A stretch of 64,000 bases of DNA from contig NZ_CP022219.1 in the NCBI RefSeq assembly GCF_004114915.1, forward strand, positions 2,758,501 to 2,822,500. The letters run 5' to 3'. This DNA comes from Bradyrhizobium guangxiense (GTDB lineage: Bacteria; Pseudomonadota; Alphaproteobacteria; Rhizobiales; Xanthobacteraceae). Positions 63,893-64,000 of the stretch are shown piece after piece (position 1 is the first letter of the stretch; the number at the start of each line of letters is the position of its first letter). Position numbers and translations under genes: made by a program. Below the pieces are notes generated by a model. It did not search any database and was not told the origin of the DNA. It worked only from the letters and a program-made list of their open reading frames with translations.

Positions 63893-64000
63893 ATGGCTAT
63901 GACCAAATATCGCGTCTATGACGACACCAAAGCTCTGTTCCATCTACCTGACGGCGTGATCTATCTCGACGGCAACTCGCTTGGCGCGATGCCCCTTGGC
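63893..64000 (+). CDS. kynU: Kynureninase, N-terminal part
   Basis: 36 codons before the window ends. MAMTKYRVYDDTKALFHLPD and GVIYLDGNSLGAMPLG carry the hallmark YLDGNSLG of kynureninase. The start (ATG 63893, or 63899) is 2 bp past the kynA stop. PLP enzyme that gives anthranilate and alanine from kynurenine; the rest lies off the right edge. Confidence 0.9.
   Translation, partial: MAMTKYRVYDDTKALFHLPDGVIYLDGNSLGAMPLG

Noticed and set aside
1..64000. CRISPR arrays, tRNA or rRNA genes, phage or intact insertion sequences
   Set aside because: I looked for regular spaced repeats, cloverleaf-like sequence and transposase or integrase frames and saw none.

Overview
The window reads as chromosomal DNA from an alphaproteobacterium of the Bradyrhizobium group (family Nitrobacteraceae). 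The support is high GC with strong GC3, many GTG starts, the surA-lptD-lptGF arrangement, the purMN / pgsA-hdaA-ppk-ppx neighbourhood, and several intergenic palindromes of the kind common in Bradyrhizobium genomes. I saw no rRNA, tRNA, CRISPR array, prophage or intact insertion sequence. Most of the window is ordinary core genome with short accessory stretches. Genus is inferred from gene content and has not been tested by a search.

Layout. 1-5092 (minus): LPS export and outer-membrane assembly block lptF-lptG-lptD-surA, with overlapping or near-overlapping genes. 5432-9253 (plus): leucyl aminopeptidase pepA, DNA polymerase III chi subunit holC, a lipoprotein, and an orphan tripartite-transporter solute receptor. 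9389-11956 (minus): an ABC-F ATPase and two small proteins. 12278-13605 (plus): ndk and a TerC-family membrane protein. 13612-18128 (minus): a heavy-metal RND efflux operon. 18353-21705: a divergent PepSY/cytochrome b561 pair facing a PepSY gene plus a PhoPQ-like two-component system; FNR/FixK-type palindromes lie in this area. 21743-26963 (minus): ppx, ppk, hdaA and a CDP-alcohol phosphatidyltransferase, divergent from purMN. 28950-30695: cspA and an autotransporter-like barrel protein.

30920-35662 is the most accessory-looking part. A LysR regulator is divergent from a tight four-gene set: two acyltransferase-fold proteins, an isochorismatase-fold protein whose usual catalytic Lys and Cys are His and Thr, and a 56-residue protein. 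A class III aminotransferase follows. This set is the best candidate for an undescribed system, but its function is unknown. 35829-43083 (minus) holds rnd, a tiny membrane protein, a glycerol-phosphate-like ABC importer that lacks its own ATPase but carries a metallophosphoesterase, and selO. aspS (plus) is followed by a large AsmA-like envelope protein (minus), malic enzyme maeB and a DoxX protein.

50542-58287 is mainly envelope and regulatory genes: AraC regulator, an autotransporter remnant, a DHFR-like reductase, polysaccharide deacetylase, glutathione peroxidase, an L,D-transpeptidase with an apparent second degenerate domain, CreA and several small secreted proteins. 58355-64000 has a MocR regulator divergent from a flavin-binding PNPOx-like protein, an M20 peptidase, and the start of a tryptophan-to-anthranilate (kynurenine) operon: alpha/beta hydrolase, kynA and the 5' end of kynU.
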